Assembly (NCBI GenBank): GCA_025359805.1
Contig: JANYDU010000039.1
Coordinates: forward strand, 1 to 42,565
Length of the DNA: 42,565 bases
Reading direction: 5' to 3'
From: Bacteroidota bacterium
GTDB taxonomy: Bacteria > Bacteroidota > Bacteroidia > UKL13-3
Part shown: positions 35,601 to 42,444 of the stretch, in pieces
How positions within the stretch are numbered: position 1 is the first letter of the stretch
Layout: every line of letters starts with the position of its first letter
Notes under the pieces: generated by a model
What the model was told of the DNA's origin: nothing
The model's input: only the letters and a program-made list of their open reading frames with translations
Database searches by the model: none
Made by a program: the position numbers and the translations under genes

Positions 35601-35722
35601 TCAATTGAAGGGTATTCTCGAACGCCTAAAAAGGTATATCCAATTGCGCCAAACAACACAATTACAATTGACATTACTGTGGCTAATACCGGACGATTTA
35701 TACTTAGTGAACTTAAACTCAT
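32630..35722 (-). CDS. RND efflux pump (AcrB/MdtB-like)
   Basis: A 1030-aa inner-membrane exporter of normal length with twelve predicted helices. Asp401-Asp402 in GLVVDDGIVVTENI are the proton-relay residues. The N-terminus MSLSSLSINRPVLATVMS and FLGVREYPSIDPP are typical of the branch near MdtB/MdtC and Bacteroidota multidrug pumps. It differs clearly from the other pump in this window (for example REYPSIDPP versus SQFPEVAPP), so the two are not recent duplicates. It is served by the MFP at 36168 and the TolC-like protein downstream, and probably controlled by the MarR gene at the head of the operon. Confidence 0.95.
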   Translation of the reverse strand: MSLSSLSINRPVLATVMSIVIVLFGAIGYTFLGVREYPSIDPPIITVRTSYTGANAEIIESQITEPLEKSINGIAGIRSISSASNLGTSSITVEFNLDADLESAANDVRDKVSQAVRQLPQDIDAPPVVSKADANSDAIIAITVQSDNKNQLQINDYAENVILEKLQTIPGVSTIQVWGQKKYAMRLWFDPIKMASFGLTPLDIQQALNRENVELPGGKIEGNATELTVKTVGRFTTEDEFNNLIILSNNNQTIKLKDIGYAVLGSENEETMLKESGIPMIGLGLVPQPGANYIEIADEFYKRYERIKAEVPKDYKLNIAIDNTRFIKTSITEVEETLLIAFLLVVIIIFLFFRDWLIAFRPLIDIPVSLIGAFFIMYLAGFSINILTLLAIVLATGLVVDDGIVVTENIFKKIEEGLSPKEAAIKGSNEIFFAVVSTSLTLAVVFLPIIFLQGFVGRLFREFGVVVAGSVIISAFVSLTLTPMLNVKLTRRDHKKRSKFYHATEPFFEALNNGYRKSLDSFMKKRWLAFVAIAVSITLIFLIGSSIQSELSPLDDRSVMRISSTTPEGASYEYMENYMDKIGKMVSDSIPEKNVLLSITAPGFTGSGAVNTGFTRIILNLPDERKRSQQQIADQITKNLKTHPDARSFVIQDQTINGSGGSRAGLPVQYILQNQDFKKIQQFLPKFMEEVAKNPTFQGIDVNLKFNKPELVVTIDRDKAKSLGVSVQSVAQTMQLAYSGLRYGYFTMNGKQYQIVGQVDRANRDEPLDLKSLFVRNDKNQLIQLDNLIKIEEQSSPPQLYHYNRYKAATVQAGLAPGKTIGDGIKVMDKIAKKVLDESFTTDLAGPSRDFSESSSNTTFALLLALVLVYLVLAAQFESFIDPLIIMLTVPMALAGALLSLWYFDQTLNIFGQIGIIVLIGLVTKNGILIVEFANQRKEHGLKVMEAVKDSAVSRLRPIMMTSLATMFGALPIALALGAGAKSRMSMGIVIIGGLLFSGILTLYVIPAIYSFFSKENKIATQNEEEVKHV
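32644..32652 (-). promoter_or_regulatory. Shine-Dalgarno-like AGGAGGAGG before the TolC-like gene
   Basis: The minus strand reads AGGAGGAGG, then a 6-nt spacer, then ATG (32637). It decides the start of the TolC-like gene. It is also the codon run for three glutamates at the end of the pump gene, so it may be coincidental. Confidence 0.45.
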
Positions 35723-35730
35723 ATTTATAA

Positions 35731-36132
35731 TTAGTGAGATGGAGAGTTAGTGAAGAGGTGGTTATTAAGTAGTTTTATTTTTTCATTTATTGTTTTTCTC
35801 GTTTTCGAAAACACTGATAATAATTCTGTAACCTCAGTACTAAAATTTTCTATTTCATGTGGTTTTATTAACTCTGCTTCCATCATTAATTCTAGCCCAA
35901 ATAATGTTTCATCAGCTTCTTCAATTACAACACATAATTTGGCATAAAATTCTTTATCAGATCTAGCGCGAGTTGCAGCTCTAAAATTTGCGGCAACAGA
36001 GGTAACGGATCTTATTAATTGTTTTCCAATAATTCGTAGTTCATCACTTTTTTTTAGTGAGACATAAAATTTTATCACATCAACAGCTAATTTTTTTGTA
36101 CGTGTTCTAAACTTTTCATTATATGTTTCCAT
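35731..36132 (-). CDS. Four-helix-bundle protein (S23 / 23S intervening-sequence family)
   Basis: A 133-aa helical cytoplasmic protein. The family core is visible: RSVTSVAANFRAATRARS (41-58) followed by KEFYAKLCVVIEEADETLFGLELM (61-84, quoted in part of the second helix pair). The family was named from proteins encoded in 23S rRNA intervening sequences, but most members, like this one, are free-standing and of unknown function. Here it sits inside the efflux operon, 35 nt after the MFP and 8 nt before the pump, so it interrupts an otherwise standard MFP-RND order. Its tail TNSPSH derives from a CT/CA-rich stretch. It may be a passenger insertion or a true operon member. Confidence 0.85.
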   Translation of the reverse strand: METYNEKFRTRTKKLAVDVIKFYVSLKKSDELRIIGKQLIRSVTSVAANFRAATRARSDKEFYAKLCVVIEEADETLFGLELMMEAELIKPHEIENFSTEVTELLSVFSKTRKTINEKIKLLNNHLFTNSPSH

Positions 36133-36167
36133 ATTTTTTTAATATTTAAAATCCACTAAGTATTTCG

Positions 36168-37232
36168 CTATCTAACCACTTTCACTTTCGCTCCTTGTTT
36201 CATTTGAATTACGCCTTGAACCACAATGCTATCTCCAACGTGTAATCCTTTTGTTACCTCTACATTGATTTCGTTTCGAGCACCGATTTCAATTTTTTGT
36301 TCAACCACAGAATCTCCTTTTACAATAAAAACTTTTTGTCCTTTTAAAATAGGAACAACGGTTTGTGTTGGAATCATTAATGCATCAGGATTATTTTGAA
36401 GGGTTACAAAAATTTTAGCAAATGCACCAGGTAATAATTTTTGTTGTACATTATCGCAAATAGCTCTTACCACAATATTTCTGCTTACTGGATCAATCTT
36501 AGGTTCAATGGCATATATTTTTGCCGAAAACTCTACGCTTTGTCCTTCAACGGTAAATACAATTTCATTTCCTTTTTTTATCAATGAAGCATATTTTTCA
36601 GGAACAGAGAATTCGATTTTTACGCGTTTAATATTTTGCAAACGAGCAATGATGTTTGTATTATTCACGAATGCGCCCTCACTAATACTGCGCAATCCAA
36701 TAATTCCATTAAATGGAGCAATTACCTCTGTTCTTCTAATTTGTTCTTTTAATAAATCAATATCAGCATTTGCCGAATTCAAATCTGTGGTTGAAATATC
36801 AAAAGCTTCTTGGCTAATTCCTCCTTTATCGAGCAATGTTTTATTTCGTTTTTCAGTTTCTTCTTTTAATTTTTTTGTGGAGAGGGCTTTCTTTAATTGC
36901 GCTTGCAAATCGGCATCATTTATTTTAACAAGTACTTGTCCTTTTTTCACTTCATCACCCTCATCAAAATTTATGTGAACCACTTTACCTTGCGTTTCGC
37001 TTCTCAGTTCAACCTCATCTTCTGCCATAATATTTCCTACCGACTGAATGGTGTTTTTTTGTTCTAATTTTTTTACCACATACACGCCAACTTTTGCGGG
37101 AGGAGGAGGTCCAGATGGCTTTCCATTTGATGTTGGTTTTACGTCACCTTGCTTAGGCATTAACTTTGGAATGGCCAATAAACCTATTATAACAACAATA
37201 ACTATAGTCCAAATAATTTGATTTTTCTTCAT
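36168..37232 (-). CDS. RND periplasmic adaptor (MFP/HlyD-like)
   Basis: A 354-aa membrane-fusion protein. One N-terminal membrane anchor (about 5-24, IIWTIVIVVIIGLLAIP) with no lipobox is followed by a Pro-rich linker (GPPPPAK). Paired lipoyl half-motifs come next (GKVVHINFDEGDEVKKGQ near 83-100 and VIAPFNGIIGLRSI near 168), with a short helical hairpin between, then beta-barrel and membrane-proximal domains. It overlaps the MarR gene by 4 nt (ATGA type), so it is translationally coupled to the regulator. It links the pump to the TolC-like protein. Confidence 0.93.
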   Translation of the reverse strand: MKKNQIIWTIVIVVIIGLLAIPKLMPKQGDVKPTSNGKPSGPPPPAKVGVYVVKKLEQKNTIQSVGNIMAEDEVELRSETQGKVVHINFDEGDEVKKGQVLVKINDADLQAQLKKALSTKKLKEETEKRNKTLLDKGGISQEAFDISTTDLNSANADIDLLKEQIRRTEVIAPFNGIIGLRSISEGAFVNNTNIIARLQNIKRVKIEFSVPEKYASLIKKGNEIVFTVEGQSVEFSAKIYAIEPKIDPVSRNIVVRAICDNVQQKLLPGAFAKIFVTLQNNPDALMIPTQTVVPILKGQKVFIVKGDSVVEQKIEIGARNEINVEVTKGLHVGDSIVVQGVIQMKQGAKVKVVR

Positions 37233-37735
37233 TTCTTTTTTTTCGTTTTGATATATTTCAATGAATAATTTTCAGCCGGAAGCGATGATAAATTGGTATG
37301 CATTTTTTCCATCATCGTATAAAATATTTCTTTCTCTTGTTTAGTAAAACCTTTAAAAGCAACTTTATTTAACGTGTTAAAACCCGAGCTAATTTTAGCT
37401 ACATAATTTAATGCTTTTTTGGTGGCAACAATTCGGTGTTCTCTTCTATCTTTTTCACTCACCTCACGTTTCACTAATTTTTTTTCTGATAAATAATCAA
37501 TAATTCTTACAATAGATGCTTTATCAACGTGAAGATAATCTGCTAAACATTGCTGGGTAATATTTTCATGCTTTGCAATGAGTTTTAAAGTGAAAAAATT
37601 TCTATCCATATCAAGCTCCTCAAAATGTTTGCTTGCTGCGCCATAATATTTTTTAGTAAGCCTACTGAAAAAAAATGCCAAAGGAGTATTGGGCAAATTA
37701 GAAGAATCAATAATTGTTTTATTTTTTTCTATCAT
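37229..37735 (-). CDS. MarR-family repressor of the efflux operon
   Basis: A 168-aa winged-helix regulator. The DNA-binding region (about 48-110) has FFTLKLIAKHENITQQCLADYL in part, DKASIVRIIDYLSEKKLV and the wing motif REVSEKDRREHRIVATKKA. Helices at both ends would form the dimer. The C-terminus is lysine-rich (IKTKKKK). It heads the operon that encodes MFP, S23 protein, RND pump and TolC-like channel. A perfect inverted repeat over its promoter (37768-37786) fits autorepression relieved by a ligand, as is common for MarR-controlled pumps. The ligand is unknown. Confidence 0.93.
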   Translation of the reverse strand: MIEKNKTIIDSSNLPNTPLAFFFSRLTKKYYGAASKHFEELDMDRNFFTLKLIAKHENITQQCLADYLHVDKASIVRIIDYLSEKKLVKREVSEKDRREHRIVATKKALNYVAKISSGFNTLNKVAFKGFTKQEKEIFYTMMEKMHTNLSSLPAENYSLKYIKTKKKK

Positions 37736-37743
37736 TCAGCCGG

Positions 37744-37751
37744 CAAATATA
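37744..37751 (-). promoter_or_regulatory. -7 promoter box for the marR efflux operon
   Basis: The minus strand reads TATATTTG, an exact consensus match, 8 nt before the marR ATG. A TTTG (minus strand, 37775-37778) lies 23 nt upstream, at the long end of accepted spacing, within the spacer of the operator. Confidence 0.55.
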
Positions 37752-37767
37752 TAGTTGTTTTTATCAA

Positions 37768-37786
37768 TAGTTGACAAAATCAACTA
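37768..37786. promoter_or_regulatory. MarR operator
   Basis: TAGTTGA-CAAAA-TCAACTA is a perfect 7-bp inverted repeat with a 5-nt spacer, the size of a MarR dimer site. It covers the -33 region of the marR promoter. A single half-site TAGTTG recurs at 37752-37757, between the two promoter elements. Confidence 0.65.
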
Positions 37787-37817
37787 ATTTAAATCATGTT
37801 AAAAAATTGATGTTAAT

Positions 37818-37849
37818 AAAAAAAAGCCTGATACAATTGTAATAGGCTT
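37818..37849 (-). terminator. Terminator of the TetA-like MFS gene
   Basis: AAGCCT (37824-37829) pairs with AGGCTT (37844-37849); the loop contains the palindrome ACAATTGT, which can extend the stem. On the minus strand an 8-nt T-run follows. GCCTGATA (37826-37833) can also pair with TATCAGGC (37869-37876) over the MFS stop codon. Confidence 0.8.
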
Positions 37850-37870
37850 CTCAAAAAATTGTTTAAAATA

Positions 37871-39052
37871 TCAGGCGTTAGCTCTTAGTTTTTGAGTAAC
37901 CAAAATATTGGCAACTACCAATGAAATAATCATTAATGCTGCAGCCATCAGGTATGGAGAATGATAATTGAGTCCGTACAATAATCCTCCAACGGCTGGG
38001 CCAACAACGCGTGCCAGTGATCCAAAAGATTGATTTAAGCCCAATACTTGCCCTTGTTCTTTTTTATCTGCGGTTTGAGAAAGTAAAGAAGTAATGCTTG
38101 GAGTTAAGCATCCATTTGCAAGAGCGATAATAGCTAGGGCAACTAATTCAACTACTAAAAAAAGTTCTTTTGGGGCAAAAGGAATTAACGCTAATCCAAT
38201 CATCATTAATACATTTCCATAGATTAATAATTTTTTTTCGCCAAAAGTTTTAGTAAGTTTTCCAACTAATCCTCCTTGGATAATTGCAGATAAAATTCCG
38301 ATATACATAAACATATATCCAATTTGTTTTTCATCCAATCCATATTGTTCTCTCCATAATAAGGCAGCAGTAATTTGCATCATACTAAATGCGGCAATAA
38401 AAATAAAGTTGATGGTAAATAATTCGCTGATAATAGGTTTACGAAGTTCTCTTGCCAACTCACTAATTGGTTTGAAAGTAAATTTTTTTGATTTGTTTTT
38501 TTCTTTGATTGATTCTGGTAATGAAAAATAAGCCATTACTAAATTAATAATACAAAGTATGGCAGCCACATAACCAACCATTCCAATTCCATAAGTTGAT
38601 TTTAAAAATCCACCAACAGGCGGACCAAAAATAAATCCAAGTCCAAATGCAGCACCAATCATTCCCATATTTTTTGCACGATTTTCGGGAGTGGTAATAT
38701 CAGAAATATAGGCTTGTGCTGCCGAAATATTTGCAGAACCAATTCCTGCCAAGACCCTTGATAAAAGTAGAATTAATAACCCATTAATATTAGCAAATAA
38801 TAAGTAGGCAAAGCCAGTAATACAAATACTAAAAAGGATCACTGGTCGTCTTCCAATTCTATCACTTAATGTCCCCCAAAGTGGGGCAAAAATAAAATTC
38901 ATTAATGAATATACTCCGGCTATTAATCCAATTTGTAAATCAGATGCACCAAGTTCTTTTGAAAAAGTTGGTAGTATAGGAATGATAAGTCCAAACCCCA
39001 ATAGGTCAATAAATATGGTAATAAATAATGCTAATAATGGCGAATTTTTCAT
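37871..39052 (-). CDS. TetA-like MFS drug:H+ antiporter
   Basis: A 393-aa inner-membrane transporter with twelve predicted helices, of the DHA1/TetA branch. The signature loop between helices 2 and 3 is GTLSDRIGRRPVIL (about 62-75). Motif C-like GAAFGLGFIFGPPVGG lies near 130. I start at the ATG ending at 39052 (MKNSPLLALFITIFIDLLGFG). The frame is open 23 codons further, but that segment includes a promoter box (39058-39065) and lacks family character. Substrate is unknown; tetracycline resistance should not be assumed. It is divergent from mnmE. Confidence 0.9.
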   Translation of the reverse strand: MKNSPLLALFITIFIDLLGFGLIIPILPTFSKELGASDLQIGLIAGVYSLMNFIFAPLWGTLSDRIGRRPVILFSICITGFAYLLFANINGLLILLLSRVLAGIGSANISAAQAYISDITTPENRAKNMGMIGAAFGLGFIFGPPVGGFLKSTYGIGMVGYVAAILCIINLVMAYFSLPESIKEKNKSKKFTFKPISELARELRKPIISELFTINFIFIAAFSMMQITAALLWREQYGLDEKQIGYMFMYIGILSAIIQGGLVGKLTKTFGEKKLLIYGNVLMMIGLALIPFAPKELFLVVELVALAIIALANGCLTPSITSLLSQTADKKEQGQVLGLNQSFGSLARVVGPAVGGLLYGLNYHSPYLMAAALMIISLVVANILVTQKLRANA

Positions 39053-39057
39053 GAAGG

Positions 39058-39065
39058 CAAATATA
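39058..39065 (-). promoter_or_regulatory. -7 promoter box for the TetA-like gene
   Basis: The minus strand reads TATATTTG, exact consensus, ending 5 nt before the chosen ATG. No -33 partner is seen. It implies a leaderless or near-leaderless transcript. Confidence 0.4.
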
Positions 39066-39151
39066 TATGTTACCATCAATTGAGATGAAAATTTGAAAAT
39101 TAAATTTAGGAATTCCTTCACTTTGCTCTTAATAATTAACTTCGCATTGTA

Positions 39152-40528
39152 ATGAGTAAGTATTTAAAAACAGATTTAAACGATACCATTTGTGCTTTAG
39201 CAACATCGGGAGGCATTGGTGCCATTGGTGTAATACGTATTAGTGGAATTGATGCCATAAAAATTGTGAATGAACTTTTTAAAGGCAAAAATTTAGAACA
39301 ACAACAAACCCATACCGTTCATTTCGGAAAAATTATGGATGGAGCAAACATTGTTGACGAAGTATTAGCCAGCATTTTTGTTTCGCCAAAATCATACACA
39401 GGAGAAAATACGGTTGAATTAAGTTGCCATGGTTCGGCATATATTCAACAACAAATTTTAGAACTATTGGTAAAAAAAGGCGCACGATTAGCAAAGCCCG
39501 GTGAGTTTACTTTGCGCGCTTTTTTGAATAAGAAATTAGACCTTAGTCAGGCAGAAGCTGTGGCAGATTTAATTGCATCCAACAGTGCCGAAACCCATAA
39601 AACTGCTATGCAACAAATGCGTGGAGGGTTTTCCAATCAAATAAATATATTGAAAGAAAAACTAGTCAACTTTGCTTCGCTCATCGAATTAGAATTAGAT
39701 TTTGCAGAAGAAGATGTAGAGTTTGCCAGCAAAGATGAATTAAGGAAATTGGTTAACGACATTTTGATTTTATTGAATGAATTAATCATTTCATTTCAAT
39801 ATGGCAACGTAATTAAAAATGGAATTCCAACGGTAATTGCTGGAAAACCCAATGCCGGAAAATCAACTTTACTCAATGCACTATTAAATGAAGAGCGAGC
39901 TATAGTAAGCCATATTGCAGGTACAACGAGAGATACCATTGAAGAAGTTTTTGTGATTGACGGAATTAATTTTAGGTTAACAGATACAGCAGGAATTAGA
40001 AATTCAACAGATAGTATTGAAAGTATTGGCATCGAAAAAACATTTGAAAAAATTGGAAAAGCATCTGTTATTTTATATCTGTTTGATGCTTCAACTACAA
40101 CTAATGAGGAACTAGAAAACGAACTTCATGAATTCAAAAAATTTGATGCCATTATTATTCCTGTTGGAAATAAAATAGATCTATTAAGTCAACCTATCAC
40201 TCCTCATACCTCACACCTCACTCCAATATATATTTCGTCATTACAAAAAAAAAATATTCATTCCATTATTGATGAGCTTAAAAAAGTAGTGGAGAAAAAC
40301 AGGGTTAATCATGATGTTGTGATAACTAATATTCGTCATTTTGAAGCACTAAAAAATGCAGCAGAATCCTTACAACAGGTTTTAGTAGCTATTGATGCAA
40401 AGCTGAGTGGAGAGATGCTTTCATTGGATATTCGTAAAGCCATTTTCCATTTAGCAGAAATTGTTGGAGAGGTTACAACGGAAGATTTATTGGGAAATAT
40501 TTTTAGTAAGTTCTGTATCGGAAAATGA
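39152..40528 (+). CDS. mnmE: tRNA modification GTPase MnmE (TrmE)
   Basis: A 458-aa GTPase that, with MnmG, adds the (carboxymethyl)aminomethyl group to wobble uridine 34 of certain tRNAs. The N-terminal folate-binding domain begins with DTICALATSGG. The G domain is inserted in the helical domain: G1 GKPNAGKST (231-239), G2 AGTTRD (256-261), G3 DTAG (278-281) and G4 NKID (340-343). The C-terminal signature FCIGK (454-458) carries the catalytic-loop cysteine. Between G4 and G5, residues 347-358 (QPITPHTSHLTP) come from a CT/CA-rich stretch and look like a small insertion. The stop overlaps the start of the next gene. Confidence 0.97.
   Translation: MSKYLKTDLNDTICALATSGGIGAIGVIRISGIDAIKIVNELFKGKNLEQQQTHTVHFGKIMDGANIVDEVLASIFVSPKSYTGENTVELSCHGSAYIQQQILELLVKKGARLAKPGEFTLRAFLNKKLDLSQAEAVADLIASNSAETHKTAMQQMRGGFSNQINILKEKLVNFASLIELELDFAEEDVEFASKDELRKLVNDILILLNELIISFQYGNVIKNGIPTVIAGKPNAGKSTLLNALLNEERAIVSHIAGTTRDTIEEVFVIDGINFRLTDTAGIRNSTDSIESIGIEKTFEKIGKASVILYLFDASTTTNEELENELHEFKKFDAIIIPVGNKIDLLSQPITPHTSHLTPIYISSLQKKNIHSIIDELKKVVEKNRVNHDVVITNIRHFEALKNAAESLQQVLVAIDAKLSGEMLSLDIRKAIFHLAEIVGEVTTEDLLGNIFSKFCIGK
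40197..40224. repeat. CT/CA-rich low-complexity insert in mnmE
   Basis: A 28-bp purine-poor stretch made of TCACTCC, ACCTCAC and CCTCACTCC-like units, within the G4-G5 loop of MnmE. It stands out from the AT-rich surroundings and resembles the end of the S23 gene (35731-35756 on the minus strand). Confidence 0.5.
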
Positions 40529-40875
40529 TGAGTACAACTAAAAAAAACAATTCAACATTTTTTGCTGATGTATATGAAGTTGTAAAACTAATTCCTAAAG
40601 GAAGGGTAACAAGTTATGGTGCTATTGCAAAATATTTAGGCACAGCAAAAAGCTCACGTATGGTTGGATATGCAATGAATGCAGTACACTTATTACATGA
40701 TGTACCTGCTCATAGAGTTGTAAATAGAAATGGATTATTAACGGGTAAGCACCATTTTGCAACACCAACTTTAATGCAAGAATTGTTGGAAAAAGAAGGG
40801 ATAAAAATTAAAGAAGACCAGATCATAAATTTTGAAAAATGTTTTTGGAATCCAATGGAAGAACTTACACTTTAA
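40525..40875 (+). CDS. Alkyltransferase-like (ATL) DNA-binding protein
   Basis: A 116-aa protein of the O6-alkylguanine-DNA alkyltransferase fold, C-terminal DNA-binding domain only. It has IPKGRVTSYGAIAKYLG (23-39), SSRMVGYAMN (43-52) with the finger arginine Arg45, and the active-site region VPAHRVVNRNG (60-70). The reactive cysteine of PCHRV is replaced by Ala62, so it cannot accept an alkyl group. Known ATL proteins with a similar substitution bind alkylated bases, flip them and direct them to nucleotide excision repair. Length is normal for an ATL. Its start overlaps the mnmE stop (ATGA), so the two are coupled; a second ATG follows at once (40528). Confidence 0.88.
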   Translation: MMSTTKKNNSTFFADVYEVVKLIPKGRVTSYGAIAKYLGTAKSSRMVGYAMNAVHLLHDVPAHRVVNRNGLLTGKHHFATPTLMQELLEKEGIKIKEDQIINFEKCFWNPMEELTL

Positions 40876-40899
40876 TTAGATTTCAAATGATATATCACA

Positions 40900-42444
40900 T
40901 CAACTTCCACCCCAAGTTTCTCTATCCAAACTTCGGTATTGAATAGCTTCTGCTAAGTGTTCAATTTTTATTTCTTCACTTGCTGATAAATCGGCAATAG
41001 TACGAGCAACTTTTAAAATTCTATCATAAGCTCTTGCCGAAAGTTGTAATCTGTTCATAGCCGTTTTTAAGAGTGTTTGTCCGGCTGTACTAATTTGGCA
41101 AAGAGCGCGAACTTGTGTTGAACTCATTTGTGCATTGCTATAAATATTTTCATTTTCCTTGTAACGTTCGTTCTGAATGTCTCTCGCTTTAATTACTCGC
41201 TCACGAATATTTTTACTCAACTCAGCTTTTCTTGTATCAGTTAATTGATCAAAGTTTACAGGTGTTACTTCAATATGAATATCAATTCTATCCAACAATG
41301 GTCCCGATACTTTACTCAAATATTTTTGAACAACTCCTGGTCCACAAATACATTCTTTTTCAGGGTGATTAAAATACCCGCACGGACAAGGATTCATGGA
41401 AGCGATGAGCATGAAACTACAAGGATATTCAATAGAAAATTTTGCTCTCGAAATAGTAATTCGTCTTTCCTCAAGCGGTTGTCTCATCACTTCTAAAACG
41501 GTGCGTTTAAATTCTGGTAATTCATCCAAAAATAAAACACCATTATGCGCCAAAGATATTTCACCGGGTTGAGGGTTATTTCCACCACCAACCAAAGCTA
41601 TATCACTAATGGTATGATGAGGTGCTCTGAAAGGTCGTTGAAAAAGCAGCGAGGTTTCTTTTGATAATCGTCCGGCAACCGAATGAATTTTTGTAGACTC
41701 CAAAGCCTCTTGCAAATTAAGCGGGGGAAGGATAGAGGGCAAGCGTTTGGCAAGCATTGTTTTTCCTGCACCAGGAGGGCCAATTAATATCACATTATGT
41801 CCGCCTGCTGCTGCAATTTCTAAAGCACGTTTTATATTTTCTTGCCCACGTACATCGGCAAAATCATTATCATTTTTGTGGATGTTTTCTTCAAACTCTT
41901 TTCGAGTATCTACTTCAACAGGTTGTAATAAAACATCTCCATTAAAAAAATCAATTACTTCTTTTAGATTATCAACGCCATATACTTTTAAATTATTTAC
42001 GATGGCAGCTTCGCGGGCATTTTCTTTAGGTAAAATAAATCCTTCAAAACCTTCTTTGCGAGCTTGAATGGCAATTGGTAAAGCTCCTTTAATTGGCTTC
42101 AAAGTTCCATCCAATGCAAGCTCACCCATAATAATATATTTATGAATATCATCGCCCTTCATTTGCTCCGATCCTGCTAAATATCCAAGTGCAATTGGAA
42201 GATCATAAGAGGAGCCTTCTTTACGAATATCTGCGGGAGCCATATTAATAACCACACGTAGTCGAGGCATTTTTAGCCCCATGTTTTTTACCGCAGTTTC
42301 AATTCGTTGCTGACCTTCCTTAACTGCATTATCGGGCAAGCCAACAAGGCTATATCCAACACCTGCATTTGCAACATTTACTTCAATAGTGATGGTAACT
42401 GCATTTACTCCATGAACCGCACTTCCAAATAATTTTATCAGCAT
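40900..42444 (-). CDS. YifB/ComM-family Mg-chelatase-like AAA+ ATPase
   Basis: A 514-aa protein of the YifB/ComM family. The N-terminal Lon-like ChlI domain (about 20-145) starts [18 protein letters not shown] and has GLPDNAVKE. The AAA+ domain has Walker A GPPGAGKT (222-229) and Walker [11 protein letters not shown] (near 308-317). A cysteine cluster follows ([17 protein letters not shown], quoted as a unit near 355), then the C-terminal Mg-chelatase domain with [19 protein letters not shown]. Members in naturally competent bacteria are helicases that extend branch migration during transformation; in others the role is unclear. It is convergent with the ATL gene, with 24 nt between stops. 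The 121 nt beyond its start hold nothing I can assign. Confidence 0.95.
   Translation of the reverse strand: MLIKLFGSAVHGVNAVTITIEVNVANAGVGYSLVGLPDNAVKEGQQRIETAVKNMGLKMPRLRVVINMAPADIRKEGSSYDLPIALGYLAGSEQMKGDDIHKYIIMGELALDGTLKPIKGALPIAIQARKEGFEGFILPKENAREAAIVNNLKVYGVDNLKEVIDFFNGDVLLQPVEVDTRKEFEENIHKNDNDFADVRGQENIKRALEIAAAGGHNVILIGPPGAGKTMLAKRLPSILPPLNLQEALESTKIHSVAGRLSKETSLLFQRPFRAPHHTISDIALVGGGNNPQPGEISLAHNGVLFLDELPEFKRTVLEVMRQPLEERRITISRAKFSIEYPCSFMLIASMNPCPCGYFNHPEKECICGPGVVQKYLSKVSGPLLDRIDIHIEVTPVNFDQLTDTRKAELSKNIRERVIKARDIQNERYKENENIYSNAQMSSTQVRALCQISTAGQTLLKTAMNRLQLSARAYDRILKVARTIADLSASEEIKIEHLAEAIQYRSLDRETWGGS

Noticed and set aside
36508..36978. 156-codon frame opposite the second MFP gene
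   Set aside because: Shadow of a well-supported adaptor gene, Ser/Phe-rich and without recognisable motifs.
12421..37232. The two RND systems as recent duplicates of each other
   Set aside because: The pumps differ in key stretches and length, one adaptor and one channel are lipoproteins while the others are not, and gene order and regulators differ.
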